Positions 1 to 5,395 of a stretch of 5,395 nt of DNA are shown here, one piece after another; positions within the stretch are counted from its first letter, which is position 1, and each line of letters starts with the position of its first letter. The stretch spans positions 1 to 5,395 of the forward strand of contig JAOUGR010000154.1 in NCBI GenBank assembly GCA_029857655.1, given 5' to 3'. Position numbers and translations under genes: made by a program. This DNA comes from Gammaproteobacteria bacterium (lineage in GTDB: Bacteria > Pseudomonadota > Gammaproteobacteria > Steroidobacterales > Steroidobacteraceae). Below the pieces are notes generated by a model, which was given only the letters and a program-made list of their open reading frames with translations, ran no database searches and was not told the DNA's origin.

Positions 1-2
1 GC

Positions 3-122
3 TGGCTGATCCGTGGCGGCATTGCGTGCGCGCCTGCGTGGCCTCGCTCACCATTGGCACGGCCGATGCCTGCCCCCGAATTCATCGGCTGGTTGCAGGA
101 ATTTCGTGCAAGTAAGGATTGA
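3..122 (+). CDS. Possible C-terminal tail of an unidentified protein (5' end outside window)
   Basis: This plus-strand frame is open from the left edge and stops with TGA at 120-122, giving about 39 residues that end in PEFIGWLQEFRASKD. The last 15 or so residues look like a genuine amphipathic C-terminal helix. The segment before them is rich in Pro, Ala and Arg and is less convincing. The ending vaguely resembles the last helix of LysR-type regulators (F..WL..), but this is too short to name a family. An overlapping frame ending at TAA 113-115 is also open from the edge and cannot be excluded. If real, the gene runs in the same direction as the M20 gene, about 155 nt upstream of it. Confidence 0.25.
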   Translation, partial: WLIRGGIACAPAWPRSPLARPMPAPEFIGWLQEFRASKD

Positions 123-179
123 ACCCGGCGGAGCGCGCGTCACGCCACGGCGGTGGCCAGCGCGTAATTCTTTGCCCGT

Positions 180-198
180 GTGTCAGATCAGCTGACAC
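180..198. promoter_or_regulatory. Perfect inverted repeat: candidate operator or terminator hairpin
   Basis: GTGTCAG-ATCAG-CTGACAC has perfect 7-bp arms around a 5-nt spacer. It lies about 39 nt upstream of the -10-like hexamer at 237-242. The inner part also satisfies the T-N11-A pattern of LysR-type binding boxes (T at 183, A at 195), and TCAGCTGA at 188-195 is itself a palindrome. Alternatively, read on the plus strand, the repeat is followed by TTTCCTGTTT and could fold as a modest intrinsic terminator for the upstream gene. The sequence does not decide between the two. Confidence 0.4.
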
Positions 199-236
199 TT
201 TCCTGTTTGCGATACCTGAAGGCTCCGCGCCGGCGC

Positions 237-242
237 TAGAAT
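237..242 (+). promoter_or_regulatory. Possible sigma-70 -10 element for the peptidase operon
   Basis: TAGAAT differs from TATAAT at one position. A start of transcription near 249 would leave a leader of about 28 nt before the preferred ATG at 277, which fits. No good -35 hexamer lies at the usual distance; the best is CTGAAG at 216-221 with a short 15-nt spacer. Use of this promoter would put the alternative ATG at 241 inside the promoter and so rule it out as the start. Confidence 0.3.
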
Positions 243-276
243 GGCATTCTGCCAGCGTCATAGACAGCAAGCGCAC

Positions 277-1812
277 ATGCGGGCACTCATTGTTGCGGTC
301 GGCACTTCGCTAGTCCTGTGCCACTCCGCCGTAGCCGGCGACCTGGAAACCGAAGCGACCCGATTCTCGCAGCGGAATTTCGCGGAATTCCTGGAATTGC
401 TTTCGATGCCAAATGTCGCGAGCGAGCCCCGCGACATCCAGCGGAATGCGGATTTTCTCGAGACCGCGTTCCACAAGCGCGGTTTTGAGGTGAAGCAGCT
501 TGGCAATCCCGCGCAGCGACCCGCCGTCTTTGCCGAATACACCGGCAAGGTCGCTGGCGCCAGGACGATCCTGTTCTACATTCATTTCGACGCACAACCC
601 GTCATTCCGGGGCAATGGGCACAGAAGGATCCATTCGAGCCGGTGGTCAAGAAGCTCGATGCCAATGGCCAGTGGGCCAGTGTCGGCCGCGACCAGTTAT
701 CCGCCGAGCCCCTGGATCCGGAACTTCGGGTGTTCGCGCGCGCAGCGTCGGACGACAAGGCCCCGATCATGATGATGCTGACGGCGATTGATATCCTGCG
801 TGCGCGAGGGCAGTCTCCGGCCATCAATATCAAGGTGATCCTGGATGGCGAAGAAGAGATCAGCTCGCCCAGTCTCGCCGGCATGGCTGCAGCCAATCAT
901 GAGCTGCTCGCGGCCGACGCTTTTGTCATTCTCGATGGGCCTGTGCACGGCTCAGGCCGTCCGACACTGGCGTATGGTAACCGCGGCATCACGCAGGCGA
1001 CGTTGACAATCTTCGGCCCGAAGAATCCGCTGCACAGCGGTCACTACGGCAACTACGCACCGAACCCCGCCATGCGGCTGGCGAGGCTGCTGGCGACAAT
1101 GAAGGACGACGATGGGCGCGTGCTGATTCCCGGCTACTACGATGGCGTCGAGATCACACCGGCCGACCGGGAGGTTCTCGCCAGAACCGGCGATGATGAA
1201 GTGGCGCTGCGCAAGCGCCTCGGCATCGCGGAGTCCGAAAAGGTCGGCGCCACCTATCAACTGGCCCTCCAGTACCCGTCGCTGAATGTGCGCGGCATGT
1301 CATCGGCTGCTGTGGGCGACAAGGTTGCGAACATCGTGCCGAGCGAAGCGGTCGCGGAAATCGACATGCGCACGACCCCGGAAACCGACGGCCGGCACCT
1401 GTTTGCACTGGTCAGGGAGCATATCGAGCGGCAGGGTTTCCATCTGGTCGATGGCCAGCCGACCGACGATGACCGGCAACGCCATGTCAAGCTCGCCAGC
1501 TTTCACCTCGGCGAGGTGCAGGCTGCAGAGCGAATGCCGATGGATTCTGCGGTCGGCCAATGGGCGCTGCATGCCCTGCAGTCGCCGACCGGGCCTGTGC
1601 CACGGGCTGAGCCTGTGCGCATTCGCATGATGGGTGGCACGGTGCCGACCGACGTTCTCGTCTCTGCGCTGCACCTGCCCTTCATCCAGGTCCCCACGGT
1701 CAACCCCGACAACAACCAACATGCGCGCGACGAGAATCTGCGCATTGGCAACTTCATCACCGGGACCGAGTCGATCTACAGCCTGCTTACCACGGCTTTT
1801 TCCGGTGACTGA
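277..1812 (+). CDS. Exported M20-family zinc metallopeptidase (ArgE/DapE/CPG2/carnosinase-like)
   Basis: Probably a periplasmic di-zinc hydrolase that cleaves dipeptides or N-acyl amino acids; the exact substrate is not readable from sequence. The ATG at 277 gives 511 residues starting with a clear Sec signal peptide: MRA, a hydrophobic core, then cleavage after AVA near residue 20. The upstream in-frame ATG at 241 would add 12 polar residues in front of the signal, so it is disfavoured. Neither start has a strong Shine-Dalgarno. Numbered from 277, the M20 metal-site motifs are all present: HFD (H103, catalytic-loop D105), ASDDK (bridging D159), GEEE (general base E193, ligand E194), LDGP (D220) and NQHARDEN (H482). 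The insert/dimerisation domain spans about 238-370 and carries LHSGHYG, whose H253 matches the His that stabilises the transition state across the dimer. The length is at the long end for the family, typical of the carnosinase-like branch. The M24 gene follows after 17 nt. Family is confident; substrate is open. Confidence 0.9.
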   Translation: MRALIVAVGTSLVLCHSAVAGDLETEATRFSQRNFAEFLELLSMPNVASEPRDIQRNADFLETAFHKRGFEVKQLGNPAQRPAVFAEYTGKVAGARTILFYIHFDAQPVIPGQWAQKDPFEPVVKKLDANGQWASVGRDQLSAEPLDPELRVFARAASDDKAPIMMMLTAIDILRARGQSPAINIKVILDGEEEISSPSLAGMAAANHELLAADAFVILDGPVHGSGRPTLAYGNRGITQATLTIFGPKNPLHSGHYGNYAPNPAMRLARLLATMKDDDGRVLIPGYYDGVEITPADREVLARTGDDEVALRKRLGIAESEKVGATYQLALQYPSLNVRGMSSAAVGDKVANIVPSEAVAEIDMRTTPETDGRHLFALVREHIERQGFHLVDGQPTDDDRQRHVKLASFHLGEVQAAERMPMDSAVGQWALHALQSPTGPVPRAEPVRIRMMGGTVPTDVLVSALHLPFIQVPTVNPDNNQHARDENLRIGNFITGTESIYSLLTTAFSGD

Positions 1813-1829
1813 CCAGGACTGACGAGCGC

Positions 1830-3086
1830 ATGAAAAAATTGTCCAGGCGCACTTTCCTTGGGATGACAAGCGCTGCCGCTGCGCTGGCCGCCGCCGCAAG
1901 TGCAGAGACCGGCGACCAGCGTGCAGCGACACCTGGTTCGCTTACGGAAGGCGTCCAGCCGATCACCGCACAAGAGCACGCCGCGCGGATCGCCAAGTTG
2001 CAATCCTTGATGCGCAAGCGAAAGGTCGCCGCACTCCTGGTCGAATCGGGATCGACACTCGAATATTTCACCGGCATTCGCTGGCGGAGGTCCGAGCGCA
2101 CGACCGCGGCGCTGATACGGAGCGAGGGAGAAGTCGTAGTCGTCACGCCTTTTTTCGAAGAACCCAGCATCCGCGAAACGTTGAAGATTTCCGCCGACGT
2201 TCGGACATGGAACGAGGACGAAAGTCCTTTCGATCTGATCGCCAGTGCCTTGCGCGAGCGCCTTGCGGCGTACGGCGCGCTCGCCGTCGAGGATACAACG
2301 CGCTATTTCATCATCGATCGTGTCGGCAAGGCTGCCGGCACCGGACCGAAAATCGTTTCAGGCGAAGGACTCGTCAACACCTGCCGCATGATCAAGTCAT
2401 CCGCGGAGCTGGCATTGATGCAGGCCGCCAACGACGTCACGTTCGCCGCTCTGAGTCACGTGCATGGGCGAATCGAAGCGGGTATGAGCGGTACCGACAT
2501 CATGAAGATGATGGTCGAGGCGACAGAAGCGCTTGGCGGCAGCTACCTGTTTGCACTGGTGCTGCTGAACGAGGCAAGTGCTTATCCGCATGGCACAGAA
2601 AAGCCGCAGGCGATCCGCAATGGATCAGTCGTGCTCATCGATACGGGCTGTTCCGTGCACGGCTACCAGTCCGACATCTCCAGATCCTGGGTCTTCGGTG
2701 AACCGTCGCCGCGCCAGCGGGACGTCTGGGACATGGTGAAGCGCGGCCAGGAGATCACGCTCGAGACGGCGAAGATTGGCATTCCAGTCGGCGCGATCGA
2801 CAAGGCCGTGCGCGATTACTACGAGGGTAGGGGATGGAGCAAGGACTATGGCTTGCCCGGGACCTCGCACCGGACCGGCCACGGGATCGGATTGGACGGG
2901 CATGAGCCGCCCTACCTGATGCGCGCCGATACGACTCCGCTCGAGCCAGGCATGTGCTTCTCCGACGAGCCCGGCATCTACATCCCGGGAGAATTCGGCA
3001 TCCGGATGGAGGATTGTTGGTACATGACGGAGGCAGGTCCGAAGCTCTTCACACCGTTGGCCAAGTCCATCGACGACCCGATCTGA
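1830..3086 (+). CDS. Tat-exported M24 metallopeptidase, Xaa-Pro aminopeptidase-like
   Basis: Likely removes the N-terminal residue from peptides with proline at position 2, acting outside the cytoplasm. The 418-residue protein opens with a textbook twin-arginine signal, K2-K3 then SRRTFLG at 5-11, an Ala-rich hydrophobic stretch and a cleavage site after ASA near residue 25. A creatinase-type N-terminal domain covers about 48-185, and the pita-bread catalytic domain about 195-405. The five dinuclear metal ligands are present with correct spacing: D271 (LIDTG), D282 (SDISRS), H351 (GHGIGLD), E380 (DEPG) and E394 (RMED). Conserved His residues are also present at H254 (YPHG) and H358 (DGHEPP). 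The Tat signal implies folding and metal loading before export, which suits a Mn-type enzyme; that metal is inferred from family knowledge. The ATG lies 17 nt after the M20 stop, with a weak AGGA at 1815-1818. A prolidase-like (dipeptide) specificity is the main alternative. Confidence 0.92.
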   Translation: MKKLSRRTFLGMTSAAAALAAAASAETGDQRAATPGSLTEGVQPITAQEHAARIAKLQSLMRKRKVAALLVESGSTLEYFTGIRWRRSERTTAALIRSEGEVVVVTPFFEEPSIRETLKISADVRTWNEDESPFDLIASALRERLAAYGALAVEDTTRYFIIDRVGKAAGTGPKIVSGEGLVNTCRMIKSSAELALMQAANDVTFAALSHVHGRIEAGMSGTDIMKMMVEATEALGGSYLFALVLLNEASAYPHGTEKPQAIRNGSVVLIDTGCSVHGYQSDISRSWVFGEPSPRQRDVWDMVKRGQEITLETAKIGIPVGAIDKAVRDYYEGRGWSKDYGLPGTSHRTGHGIGLDGHEPPYLMRADTTPLEPGMCFSDEPGIYIPGEFGIRMEDCWYMTEAGPKLFTPLAKSIDDPI

Positions 3087-3093
3087 TCATTGC

Positions 3094-3099
3094 GGGGAG
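3094..3099 (+). promoter_or_regulatory. Ribosome binding site that fixes the Gre-like start
   Basis: GGGGAG sits 8 nt before the ATG at 3108. A TTG at 3090 is in the same frame but overlaps this site, so the ATG at 3108 is the supported start. The spacing after the M24 stop (21 nt) leaves no room for a separate promoter between the two genes unless it lies inside M24. Confidence 0.6.
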
Positions 3100-3107
3100 C
3101 GCCACAG

Positions 3108-3572
3108 ATGAGCCGGGCATTCATCAAGGAATCCGATGGCGAGGAGGGCGATGAACTGCCGGAACTCCGGGTCAGTCCGCATCGCAACCTGGTCACGCCT
3201 GTCGGCAAGGGCCTGATCGAGACCACGGTTGAACGGCTGCAATCCGGATTGACGGAAGCGCGTGCAGCAGCGGACCGCGCAGCGATCAAGCAAATTCAGC
3301 GCGACCTGCGGTACTGGACCGAGCGTTTGCGGACAGCCGAAGTCGTCGCGACTTCGCGGGCGACCGGCAAGGTGCGGTTCGGGTCCACTGTCACGCTGGA
3401 GAAACGGGACGGGCAGCGCCTCAAATACCAGATAGTCGGGGAAGACGAAGCCGATCCGGCCAATGGAAAGATCTCGTTCGTGTCGCCGATTGCGAAATTG
3501 CTGATTGGGTCCGCCGCCAGCGAAGTTGTCCCGCTCGCAGATGGGGAAGCCGAAATCCTGGAGATCGGATAG
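3108..3572 (+). CDS. GreA/GreB-family transcription elongation factor-like protein
   Basis: Predicted cytoplasmic RNA polymerase secondary-channel protein. The 154 residues start MSRAFIKE, followed by an acidic, probably flexible segment (about 8-20: ESDGEEGDELPEL). A predicted coiled-coil hairpin spans about 34-79, and a GreA/GreB C-terminal FKBP-like domain about 86-153. The C-terminal domain matches the family closely: VRFGSTVTL at 89-97, YQIVGEDEAD at 107-116, ISFVSPIAKLLIG at 122-134, then EVV. The hairpin carries RDLRYWTERL, which resembles the GreB second helix. The tip region (about 51-60, ARAAADRAAI) lacks the GDxSENA/DY signature with the acidic pair that drives transcript cleavage in classical GreA/GreB. 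It may therefore bind polymerase without strong cleavage activity; that is inference. It lies 21 nt after the M24 gene and is probably co-transcribed. The 3' end overlaps the antisense Met/His-rich frame. Confidence 0.85.
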   Translation: MSRAFIKESDGEEGDELPELRVSPHRNLVTPVGKGLIETTVERLQSGLTEARAAADRAAIKQIQRDLRYWTERLRTAEVVATSRATGKVRFGSTVTLEKRDGQRLKYQIVGEDEADPANGKISFVSPIAKLLIGSAASEVVPLADGEAEILEIG

Positions 3573-3858
3573 CAGGTCGAGCCGCCGCCGCCAATTGCGT
3601 GCGCATTGTCTGCATATTCTTCTGCATTTGTTGCTGATAGCCCTGCGTCGTGATGTTGGCAGGAACCGCCCAGCCCGACCGGCCCTGACTCATCATCGCC
3701 TGGTCGTGCCCGCCCATGCATTTTCCGGCCATCAGATGCCCCGGCCACAATACGCTGGGGTCCATCATCATCCGGTCCATGTGCCCGTCGCCCCCCATGT
3801 TGGGCAACTGGGCGATTGAACGCAGGTGATCCTGCAGTCCGGACCAGTGTTGCGCCAT
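3421..3858 (-). CDS. Met/His-rich small ORF, probably a gene remnant
   Basis: The frame from ATG 3858 to the stop at 3421 encodes 145 residues, but only the first 94 or so look like protein-coding sequence. They contain 13 Met and 5 His in clusters such as MGGDGHMDRMMMD, followed by a Gln/Met-rich helix (YQQQMQKNMQTMRTQL, about 74-89), with high G+C at third positions. Coding character also extends upstream of the ATG (DPAIPQQA, back to the stop at 3886-3888), with no start codon or signal peptide there. After about 3574 the frame runs antisense to the Gre-like gene and becomes Arg/Ser/Pro-rich, typical of non-coding antisense. I infer a fragment missing its original N-terminus and end. The composition recalls small periplasmic Met/His-rich proteins found near copper and other metal-resistance genes, but no family was recognised and no metal genes are nearby. 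An intact small gene overlapping gre tail-to-tail is the alternative. Confidence 0.4.
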   Translation of the reverse strand: MAQHWSGLQDHLRSIAQLPNMGGDGHMDRMMMDPSVLWPGHLMAGKCMGGHDQAMMSQGRSGWAVPANITTQGYQQQMQKNMQTMRTQLAAAARPAIRSPGFRLPHLRAGQLRWRRTQSAISQSATRTRSFHWPDRLRLPRLSGI

Positions 3859-3885
3859 CGCCTGTTGCGGGATCGCGGGGTCAAT

Positions 3886-3971
3886 TCAGATCAACCAATA
3901 TCCCCATGCAGTCCGCGACTCAATAGGTACATTCCGTGCCGGGTCGCTTGAGGCCCGAAATCTGGATACGC
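3886..3971. other. Short spacer between the Met/His-rich remnant and the aminotransferase
   Basis: These 86 nt lie just beyond the 3' end of the aminotransferase. A 6-bp hairpin (CGGGTC at 3940-3945 with GGCCCG at 3952-3957, one G-U pair) is present but no T-run follows on either strand. No promoter or signal-peptide-coding start for the remnant was seen. Confidence 0.4.
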
Positions 3972-5201
3972 CTACAGCAGCCTGTCCAGAGCCTTGATCA
4001 GGCGATCGACTTCGTCTTTCGACGTGTAGTGCACGAAGGACGTCCGCAGCGCTCCGTCGTCCACATCGATCCCCAGGGCCTGCACCAGCCGGTAGGCGTA
4101 GAAGTTTCCGACTCCGACGCCGAGCTTCAGCTCGCCCAGGCGGCTCGCGAGCTCCATGGACTTCTGGCCGTCGGCTGTGAAGGCAACGGTCGGCGCGCGC
4201 TCCGGCGCGCGATCCTTGCCGATCAAGCGCACCTTTGGATGCGCCGAAAGATAGTCGAGAAGGGGTTGCAGCAGGGCAGTCTCGTGATCGCGGAACAGGT
4301 CCCTGACCGCCGCTGCCCGCGCATTGACCGGCTTGCCGGCGAGACCATGCCGGCCCGCGACCGCATCCATGTATTCCATCACGCCATTGACCGCAGCGAT
4401 CTGCGCATGGTCGGGGCCGGCAGGCGTGAATTTGGCGGCCGCATTGCCGTCCTTGAAGAAATGCGCCTGGTTCGGCAATTCGGCATTGAGTTCCCGGCGC
4501 ATGAACATCGCGCCGAGGTGCGGGCCATACACCTTGTATAAGGAGAAGAGATACAGGTCCGCGCCCAGCGCTTGCACATCGGGCAAGCCATGCGGGCAGA
4601 ACGCCGTGCCATCCACCAGAGCCCAGGCCCCGGCCCGGTGAATCAAGTCGGTGAGCTCGCGAACCGGATTGATGCTCGCGACGACGTTTGAACAATGCGT
4701 GAAGGCGACCGCCTTCGTGCGCGGGCCGAGCAGTGCCTCGAGAGCCTCGGCATTCAGTTCCGCAGTACCCGGATCGACTTTCCACTCGCGGACGACGATG
4801 CCAGCGTCCTGCAGGCGACTCCAGGCGCCGATATTGGCTTCGTGGTCCTGGTTGGTGACGACCACCTCGTCACCCGGTCGCAATTTCTGGCGCAGGGCCT
4901 GCGCGACGACGTAGGTGTTCTGCGAAGTCGTCGGTCCGAAGTGCAGTTCATCGGCGCCGACATTCAGCCAGGCCGCCAACCGTTCTTTTGCCGAGTCCAT
5001 CTGCTCACCGGCAGTCTTCGCCGGCGCAAACGCGTAGTAGGGCTGGACCTTGGTCTGCCGGTAGTAGCGATCGAGCCAGTCGATGGTCTGCCGGCAGGCA
5101 AAGGAACCGCCTGCGTTCTCGAAGTGGGCAAATCCTTCGAGGGAGGGTTCGGTGAAAGCAGGAAACTGCGCGCGGATGAAATCCAGGTCGAGATCTGTCA
5201 T
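3972..5201 (-). CDS. Class V PLP-dependent aminotransferase, cysteine-desulfurase-like
   Basis: A 409-residue cytoplasmic fold-type I PLP enzyme of the class V group. Visible motifs in order: FENAGGS at 27-33 (substrate/PLP loop), HFGPTTSQN at 87-95 (phosphate-binding turn), NQDHEANIGAW at 117-127 (H120 stacks on PLP), VDGTAFCPHG at 196-205 (D198 contacts the pyridine nitrogen) and SLYKVYGPHLG at 220-230 (K223 forms the Schiff base). The DHEAN and YKxYGPHLG motifs fit the cysteine-desulfurase-like VC1184-type subfamily (TIGR01976 as I recall it) better than SufS or IscS. The C-terminal region reads GVGVGNFYAYRL at 361-372, with no Cys where SufS has its persulfide-forming Cys; the only Cys residues are 36, 170 and 202. 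Desulfurase activity is therefore doubtful, and the real substrate is unknown. ATG 5201 has a good ribosome binding site. It lies 61 nt after the stop of the partial upstream gene, so the two are probably one operon. Confidence 0.88.
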   Translation of the reverse strand: MTDLDLDFIRAQFPAFTEPSLEGFAHFENAGGSFACRQTIDWLDRYYRQTKVQPYYAFAPAKTAGEQMDSAKERLAAWLNVGADELHFGPTTSQNTYVVAQALRQKLRPGDEVVVTNQDHEANIGAWSRLQDAGIVVREWKVDPGTAELNAEALEALLGPRTKAVAFTHCSNVVASINPVRELTDLIHRAGAWALVDGTAFCPHGLPDVQALGADLYLFSLYKVYGPHLGAMFMRRELNAELPNQAHFFKDGNAAAKFTPAGPDHAQIAAVNGVMEYMDAVAGRHGLAGKPVNARAAAVRDLFRDHETALLQPLLDYLSAHPKVRLIGKDRAPERAPTVAFTADGQKSMELASRLGELKLGVGVGNFYAYRLVQALGIDVDDGALRTSFVHYTSKDEVDRLIKALDRLL

Positions 5202-5207
5202 TCGATG

Positions 5208-5214
5208 CTTCCCC
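5208..5214 (-). promoter_or_regulatory. Ribosome binding site of the aminotransferase
   Basis: On the minus strand GGGGAAG is followed by CATCGA and then the ATG at 5201, a good Shine-Dalgarno at normal spacing. It supports the MTDLDLDF start and argues against any internal start. Confidence 0.55.
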
Positions 5215-5262
5215 GGCGGTCGCCGCCAAGCGGCACGCCTATCATCTCACGGCAGTGACGGA

Positions 5263-5395
5263 TCAGGATCCTTCCGTATGTAGCGGGGGCCTGGCGGTGT
5301 TCATCGCGCCCACCAGCTGGTCTGCCAGTCGACCGGCAAAGTCACCGCCCGGATCGAGCGCAGGGGTGAGATCAGTTATCACCAGACCAATGCCC
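5263..5395 (-). CDS. C-terminal end of an unidentified gene upstream of the aminotransferase (5' truncated)
   Basis: A minus-strand frame enters from the right edge and ends at TGA 5263-5265, giving 43 residues beginning GIGLVITDLTPALDP, then FAGRLADQLVGAM and ARPPLHTEGS. The pattern of a beta strand, a DP turn and an amphipathic helix ending in a Pro-rich tail looks like the C-terminus of a real enzyme. It has some likeness to the end of LDH2/malate-dehydrogenase-type oxidoreductases (GxGL...DP..F...v..l...lr...P), but lacks their usual closing PGE. That family name is only a guess. Direction and the 61-nt gap suggest shared transcription with the aminotransferase. The plus strand here shows only a shadow frame. 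Confidence 0.5.
   Translation of the reverse strand, partial: GIGLVITDLTPALDPGGDFAGRLADQLVGAMNTARPPLHTEGS

Larger units (their letters stand above)
123..276 (+). other. Leader region upstream of the peptidase operon
   Basis: This stretch of about 150 nt contains no convincing gene. It holds a GC-rich imperfect stem-loop (GCCAC at 144-148 pairing with GTGGC at 153-157, with possible outer pairing of 134-138 to 160-164) followed by TAATTCTTT. Next come a perfect inverted repeat at 180-198 and a -10-like TAGAAT at 237-242. The first stem-loop with its T-rich flank could be a weak terminator for an upstream gene. The segment therefore probably contains the end of one transcription unit and the promoter of the next. 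Confidence 0.4.

Noticed and set aside
1300..1932. 210-codon minus-strand open frame antisense to M20 and the start of M24
   Set aside because: Arg/His-rich antisense composition without motifs; the plus strand encodes a complete M20 metal site and the M24 Tat signal here.
3090..3107. TTG at 3090 as an alternative start of the Gre-like gene
   Set aside because: It overlaps the GGGGAG ribosome site serving ATG 3108, and the MSRAFIKE start at 3108 fits the style of related proteins.
3505..3819. 104-codon plus-strand open frame downstream of gre
   Set aside because: Its His-rich and Arg-rich segments are the antisense reading of the Met/His-rich minus-strand stretch; no ribosome site, and it starts inside gre.
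3940..3957. Hairpin CGGGTC/GGCCCG as an intrinsic terminator for the converging operons
   Set aside because: Only 6 bp with a G-U pair and no T-run on either side.
3936..4541. 201-codon plus-strand open frame antisense to the aminotransferase
   Set aside because: Mirror of a GC-rich real gene; no ribosome site or recognisable fold, and the minus strand explains the region.
3886..4785. 299-codon minus-strand open frame inside the aminotransferase
   Set aside because: It is a shadow of the aminotransferase in another frame: Arg/Gly/Ser-rich, no domain pattern, while the overlapping frame has full PLP motifs.
4695..5258. 187-codon plus-strand open frame near the right end
   Set aside because: Antisense shadow of the aminotransferase N-terminal half; it runs across that gene's ribosome site.
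1..5395. CRISPR arrays, tRNA/rRNA genes, insertion sequences, phage or toxin-antitoxin genes
   Set aside because: No spaced direct repeats, cloverleaf-like sequences, transposase motifs or matching small gene pairs were seen on either strand by eye.

Overview
The window is GC-rich DNA with high G+C at third codon positions. Its gene set (Sec- and Tat-exported metallopeptidases, a GreB-like factor starting MSRAFIKE, a class V aminotransferase) points to a proteobacterium, most likely a gammaproteobacterium of the Xanthomonadales/Steroidobacter kind. The taxonomic call is an inference from protein style only.

Layout: positions 1-240 hold a possible C-terminal tail of an upstream gene (stop at 120-122) and a leader with a perfect 7-bp-arm inverted repeat (180-198) and a weak -10-like hexamer. 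Three plus-strand genes follow with gaps of 17 and 21 nt and probably form one transcription unit: a Sec-exported M20 metallopeptidase (277-1812), a Tat-exported M24 aminopeptidase-P-like metallopeptidase (1830-3086), and a GreA/GreB-family RNA polymerase factor (3108-3572). Positions 3573-3971 contain no intact gene of clear identity. On the minus strand they carry a Met/His-rich coding-like stretch that seems to have lost both its normal N-terminus and its normal end. The right third is on the minus strand: a class V PLP-dependent aminotransferase of the cysteine-desulfurase-like type (3972-5201), preceded in transcription by the last 43 codons of another gene (5263 to the window edge).

How the genes work together: the M20 and M24 enzymes keep all expected metal ligands and both carry export signals, so together they look like a two-enzyme periplasmic peptide-trimming module. 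The M20 enzyme would take dipeptides or acylated amino acids, and the M24 enzyme peptides with proline at position 2. The Gre-like gene is probably co-transcribed but acts in the cytoplasm on RNA polymerase, so any functional link is unproven. The aminotransferase operon converges on this unit from the other side. No tRNA, rRNA, CRISPR array, insertion sequence or phage gene was seen. I do not see strong evidence of a new multi-gene system. The items most worth following up are the Met/His-rich remnant, the Gre-like protein without the usual acidic tip, and the Sec/Tat peptidase pair.
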